Positions 17,705 through 20,693 of a DNA stretch of 20,693 bases are shown one piece after another. The notes beneath the pieces were generated by a model. It had not been told where the DNA came from and made no database searches. It saw only the letters and a program-made list of their open reading frames with translations. Location of the stretch: assembly GCA_016926235.1 (NCBI GenBank), contig JAFGOZ010000196.1:1-20693 (forward strand), written 5' to 3'. This DNA is from Bacteroidales bacterium. GTDB lineage: Bacteria > Bacteroidota > Bacteroidia > Bacteroidales > UBA10428. Position 1 is the stretch's first letter. Every line of letters starts with the position of its first letter. A program made the translations under genes and the position numbers.

Positions 17705-18736
17705 ATGTTAAGAACATCAATAAAATATAGTATTCTTTGGGCCTTATTGGTAAACATAGGTATCCTCCCAAATTTAAAAGGGCAGGATATTCATTATTCG
17801 TTGTACTATAAATCGCCCTGGTTATTCAATCCTGCAGAAACCAACCAGTTTAACGGAAAATGGAGGGTTGCAAACCAATTACGAACGCAGGGACAGGTAG
17901 TGGCTGCCCCACAATATACCACATACCTGGGTTTTCAGCGGAAAATATATTTTTATAATGAGAAAATGGCTGCCGGACTCTATTATCTGAACGACAAAAC
18001 CTATCAAAACCTCCTGCAAACGCATATACTATACGCCTCTTATGGCTACGAAAGAAAGGTGCTGTCGAATTCATATTTACTGTTTGGATTACAGGCCGGG
18101 CTTAATTATAAAAAAATTTCTGTCGATGATCTTTCTTTTCCCGAACAGTATGATTTTACTATCGGCCATTACAATGCCTCGCTGCCAAATAGTGAGGATT
18201 TTGAAAAGGAAAATATTGCCTATCCGGGAATTAATATTGGTTTGAAATGGAAATCTGCTTACGGGGTTTTTGATTACTCGATCGGTGCAGCATCAAATCA
18301 TATTTACAGGGCCAACGAAAGCCTTTTGGGCGGGGAACATAAATCGGGCATAATGTATGTTCTTCATGGTGATATCACTGAAATACTTTGGGATGGAATC
18401 TGCGTTCGGGGGGATATATATTTTGCAACCATAAACAGGGCGCATGAGATAATCGGGGGGCTGAACATGGGCATCCAGACAAATACTGTAAGTAATAATA
18501 TCAAGCAAATCGAAGTTGGAGCTTATATAAGAGACGGAATAAACAGAAACTTTGATGCGTTTATCCTGGTTTTGGGAACAGATTATAACAATTGGAACTT
18601 TAGCCTTAGTTATGACATAGATCCTGTCAATAAAAAATACTCATCAGTGACCAGTTCGGCATTTGAGATATCCATAATTTTTACGAAACCTGAAACGGAA
18701 CTGAAAAGAATGAAAATACACGACAAGCTCTATTAA
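17705..18736 (+). CDS. PorP/SprF-family type IX secretion outer-membrane protein
   Basis: A 343-residue outer-membrane beta-barrel of the PorP/SprF family. A signal peptide (about 1-26) ends at LKG/Q. The mature start DIHYSLYYKSPWLFNPAET matches the family opening (QdxxfsqYyxspxxxNPA). The C-terminal signature is also there: VGAYIRDGINRNFDAFILVL, then TDYNNWNFSLSYDID and a final barrel strand AFEISIIF. The last 15 or so residues (KPETELKRMKIHDKLY) extend past the usual end. SprF-type proteins are needed for secretion or attachment of type B C-terminal-domain proteins, and the immediate upstream gene encodes such a protein. The gap is 15 nt, so they are co-transcribed. The barrel is directly supported by alternating aromatic strands. 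Confidence 0.92.
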   Translation: MLRTSIKYSILWALLVNIGILPNLKGQDIHYSLYYKSPWLFNPAETNQFNGKWRVANQLRTQGQVVAAPQYTTYLGFQRKIYFYNEKMAAGLYYLNDKTYQNLLQTHILYASYGYERKVLSNSYLLFGLQAGLNYKKISVDDLSFPEQYDFTIGHYNASLPNSEDFEKENIAYPGINIGLKWKSAYGVFDYSIGAASNHIYRANESLLGGEHKSGIMYVLHGDITEILWDGICVRGDIYFATINRAHEIIGGLNMGIQTNTVSNNIKQIEVGAYIRDGINRNFDAFILVLGTDYNNWNFSLSYDIDPVNKKYSSVTSSAFEISIIFTKPETELKRMKIHDKLY

Positions 18737-18754
18737 ATTAATAAAAACATACAG

Positions 18755-18862
18755 ATGATTTTTGAAAAGGCAATAGGATATCAGTATACTCACCTTCTTA
18801 AAAGGCAGATTTTCTTATTTTTATCAGGCCCGCAGGGAAATAATGAAATCAATGAATTATGA
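18755..18862 (+). CDS. Possible 35-codon ORF
   Basis: A short frame starting at ATG 18755, 18 nt past the PorP/SprF stop, encodes 35 residues (MIFEKAIGYQYTHLL then a hydrophobic IFLFLSG stretch) and stops at TGA 18860-18862, overlapping an ATG at 18859 as ATGA. That ATG opens the frame of the TPR-PD40 gene 63 nt ahead of its preferred start. It could be a small protein or a coupling leader, but a frame this short may be chance. Confidence 0.2.
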   Translation: MIFEKAIGYQYTHLLKRQIFLFLSGPQGNNEINEL

Positions 18863-18921
18863 AAGTTTGGGAGGATAAGTGGATATCCATACAGTCACTA
18901 TTTGTAAAGGCAGGAAGGCCG

Positions 18922-20310
18922 ATGAACATTAAAATCATTTTACATGTGTATTTAGCATGTCTTTTTACCATTGGATTTTCGCAGGAGAAAATCGAAATCA
19001 ATAAAATGAAGGGCCATCAACTGCTGGGGATGGCAAAAAGTGCAGAGAGGCTCGGCGATCCTGTTACCAGCATTAAATACTATAATGCATATCTTAAAAA
19101 GCGCCCCGGTAATTTAAAAGCTAAATACAGTCTTGCAAAGCAGTGTCAGCAGATAAGAGATTACAAAACCGCAGCAATATACTTTGATGAGGTGTACAAT
19201 CGAAATCCAAAAAAGTATCTGGAGGCACTATACGCTTATGCTTTAATGCAGAAATCGATGGGCAATTATACACAGGCAATAGAAAGTCTTAATTCAATAT
19301 ATAAGATAAAAAGACGAAAAAAGATCCCCCGATACCTGTTGAATTATCTTCAAACCGACATTGAGGGCTGTGAACTTGCTATGGAACAAAAAGACACCAT
19401 TGCAGAAATCACCATAGTTTGTTTAAATAATTCTGACACCTTACAAAACAGCGCATCCTGTCCGCTATATATAGATCATAATACCATAATGTTTGGAGCC
19501 TCAAATTACAACAGTACATTTGAGGTTTCAATAGATAGTGTGAGTCAGTATCCACAAAAAACCTTTACAACTATTTCCGTCGATTCGGGAAAAACTGATG
19601 GCGGATTTATAGTGCCGAATTCGGTAATTCCCGATCAAATAGTACACAATAAAAACGTAGGTCATTTTAGTTTTTCGCTGGACAGCAACCGGATCTACTA
19701 CACGATATGTTTTACTAACTGGAAACTGGAAACAATATGCAATCTGTGGGTAATTCAAAAGGACAGCTCCGGCTGGCAAAATCCCCAAAAGCTATCAAAA
19801 GATATCAATCATCCCAGATATACCAGTACTCAGCCAACTGTAGGAACCTGCTATGACAATACGCTCGAAGTTATCTATTTTATTTCTGACCGGCCCGGAG
19901 GCATAGGCGGAAATGATATTTGGTATGTAGTGTATGATAAATTTAGGCGTACTTACCAAAAAGCCGAAAATGCCGGAGCTTTTATTAATACAGAGGGCAA
20001 TGAAGCCACTCCTTTTTATGATCGCCGCACAAAACTACTTTATTTTAGCTCCGACAGATGGCCCGGATTTGGCGGGTATGATATTTATTCTGCAGAGGGC
20101 GAACTGGTAAGCTGGTCGAATATCAAAAATTTGGGTTACCCGATAAACTCTCCTGTAGATGAGTATTATTTTGTATCAAATCCATTCACCGGGACACCCT
20201 CAAGCGATGGAGCTTTTATATCGAACAGAGCCGTTTCCGGTGAAACAGGTCTAAAAACAAGCACACTGGCAACATACGACAGGCTATTTTTCTTTTTTTC
20301 CAAAAAATAA
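18922..20310 (+). CDS. TPR-PD40 envelope protein lacking OmpA domain
   Basis: From ATG 18922 this is a 462-residue exported protein. The start is chosen because it opens directly into a signal peptide (MNIKIILHVYLACLF, cleavage near FSQ/E). The frame extends upstream to ATG 18859, which would put 21 polar residues before it. Domains: TPR-type helical repeats (about 30-150), then a PD40/WD40-like beta-propeller (about 175-445) with FSFSLDSNRIYY, FISDRPGGIGGNDIWY and YFSSDRWPGFGGYDIY blades. Related T9SS-linked proteins (PorE type) continue into an OmpA peptidoglycan-binding domain. Here the protein stops after the propeller with a phenylalanine-rich tail, and nothing after the stop looks like OmpA. 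It lies 185 nt after the PorP/SprF gene, so may have its own promoter. It is a probable periplasmic or outer-membrane partner of the PKD/PorP pair. Confidence 0.85.
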   Translation: MNIKIILHVYLACLFTIGFSQEKIEINKMKGHQLLGMAKSAERLGDPVTSIKYYNAYLKKRPGNLKAKYSLAKQCQQIRDYKTAAIYFDEVYNRNPKKYLEALYAYALMQKSMGNYTQAIESLNSIYKIKRRKKIPRYLLNYLQTDIEGCELAMEQKDTIAEITIVCLNNSDTLQNSASCPLYIDHNTIMFGASNYNSTFEVSIDSVSQYPQKTFTTISVDSGKTDGGFIVPNSVIPDQIVHNKNVGHFSFSLDSNRIYYTICFTNWKLETICNLWVIQKDSSGWQNPQKLSKDINHPRYTSTQPTVGTCYDNTLEVIYFISDRPGGIGGNDIWYVVYDKFRRTYQKAENAGAFINTEGNEATPFYDRRTKLLYFSSDRWPGFGGYDIYSAEGELVSWSNIKNLGYPINSPVDEYYFVSNPFTGTPSSDGAFISNRAVSGETGLKTSTLATYDRLFFFFSKK

Positions 20311-20693
20311 CTATGGCTAATTAAGGGAAACTTTCAATTGAAAAGCTGAAATAGAATTCCTGAAAGGGAGTTTTTATTTTAAATGATTATTGATACGTTT
20401 ACCAGAAATTCTGCAGTATAGTCATTGATATGTAAAACTGGAATTCTGTTGTATAATTTACATTATACAATCTATCATTTACCGAAAAATTTAATCCAAT
20501 AAACCTCCTTATTCCATTTTTTGATTTCATTTAGTCCGGGATAAACCATGGAGGCAGGGTTATGGCAGGAAGGGGGATTTAATTTTCAATGTCCAATATC
20601 CAGTGCCCGATTTCCAATTTATCTCCTGATGATAATATGGATCAACGAATACACGATTAAACAGTTAAACATCCGATCGCAGCAAGGATTCAA
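20311..20693. other. Non-coding 3' flank
   Basis: 383 nt without a convincing gene on either strand. It contains a 12-nt palindrome TTTCAATTGAAA (20332-20343), an imperfect 14-nt direct repeat (AATTCTGCAGTATA at 20407-20420 and AATTCTGTTGTATA at 20442-20455, 35 nt apart), and the inverted repeat listed separately. No tail of the missing OmpA domain is found here. Confidence 0.5.
20449..20470. repeat. AT-rich perfect inverted repeat
   Basis: TTGTATAAT (20449-20457) and ATTATACAA (20462-20470) are perfect complements around a TTAC loop. With only two G-C pairs and no T-run immediately after it, it is a poor classical terminator; it may be a weak transcription end or a protein-binding palindrome. 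It lies 138 nt after the TPR-PD40 stop. Confidence 0.5.

Noticed and set aside
18859..18921. Upstream start (ATG 18859) for the TPR-PD40 protein
   Set aside because: It would place 21 mostly polar residues ahead of an evident signal peptide; ATG 18922 starts the signal peptide directly.

Overview
The window looks like a piece of chromosome from a Bacteroidota species, probably an environmental member of the Bacteroidales/Marinilabiliales group. The main reasons are a long PKD-repeat protein with a gliding-motility-associated (CHU_C, type B) C-terminal domain, a PorP/SprF-family outer-membrane protein, a TPR-PD40 protein, AT-rich spacers and mostly absent Shine-Dalgarno sequences. No rRNA, complete tRNA, CRISPR array, transposase or integrase is visible.

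Layout. (1) 1-991: a spacer with four perfect hairpins whose minus strand begins like a tRNA, one unknown minus-strand gene (284-640) and a featureless gap. (2) 992-3013, minus strand: a three-gene unit of a Crp/Fnr-family regulator, a ZIP-family metal transporter (ZupT-like) and a small ICMT-like membrane methyltransferase. The last two overlap by 4 nt. (3) 3149-4261, plus strand and divergent from (2): an OsmC-family protein and a ComF-family phosphoribosyltransferase, joined in the same frame through a TAG stop and a TTG start, then a likely terminator at 4321-4346. (4) 4347-8883: a signalling island. A soluble REC-PAS-HisKA-HATPase-REC hybrid kinase overlaps by 8 nt a soluble REC-HisKA-HATPase protein whose ATP-binding G boxes are degenerate. 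Broken PAS-domain fragments flank the pair on both sides. (5) 8884-18736: five plus-strand genes with very regular 13-15 nt spacers: a 1001-residue ABCG-type ABC ATPase/permease fusion, a helical lipoprotein, a small secreted cysteine-containing protein, a 1466-residue PKD-repeat protein with a type IX secretion (T9SS) C-terminal signal, and a PorP/SprF protein. A TPR-PD40 protein without an OmpA domain (18922-20310) follows after a 185-nt gap. (6) 20311-20693: non-coding, with an AT-rich inverted repeat.

How the genes may work together. The adhesin-like PKD protein, the PorP/SprF protein and the TPR-PD40 protein form a recognised Bacteroidota T9SS substrate/partner module, in which the type B C-terminal domain would deliver the PKD protein to the surface and PorP/SprF would hold it. 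The less familiar part is the upstream addition of an ABCG-type transporter with a very large extracytoplasmic loop, a lipoprotein and a small secreted protein in what looks like the same transcript. I infer an envelope-spanning assembly or modification system for the surface protein, possibly controlled by the adjacent two-component pair. That functional link rests on gene order only. It is the best candidate here for an undescribed system.
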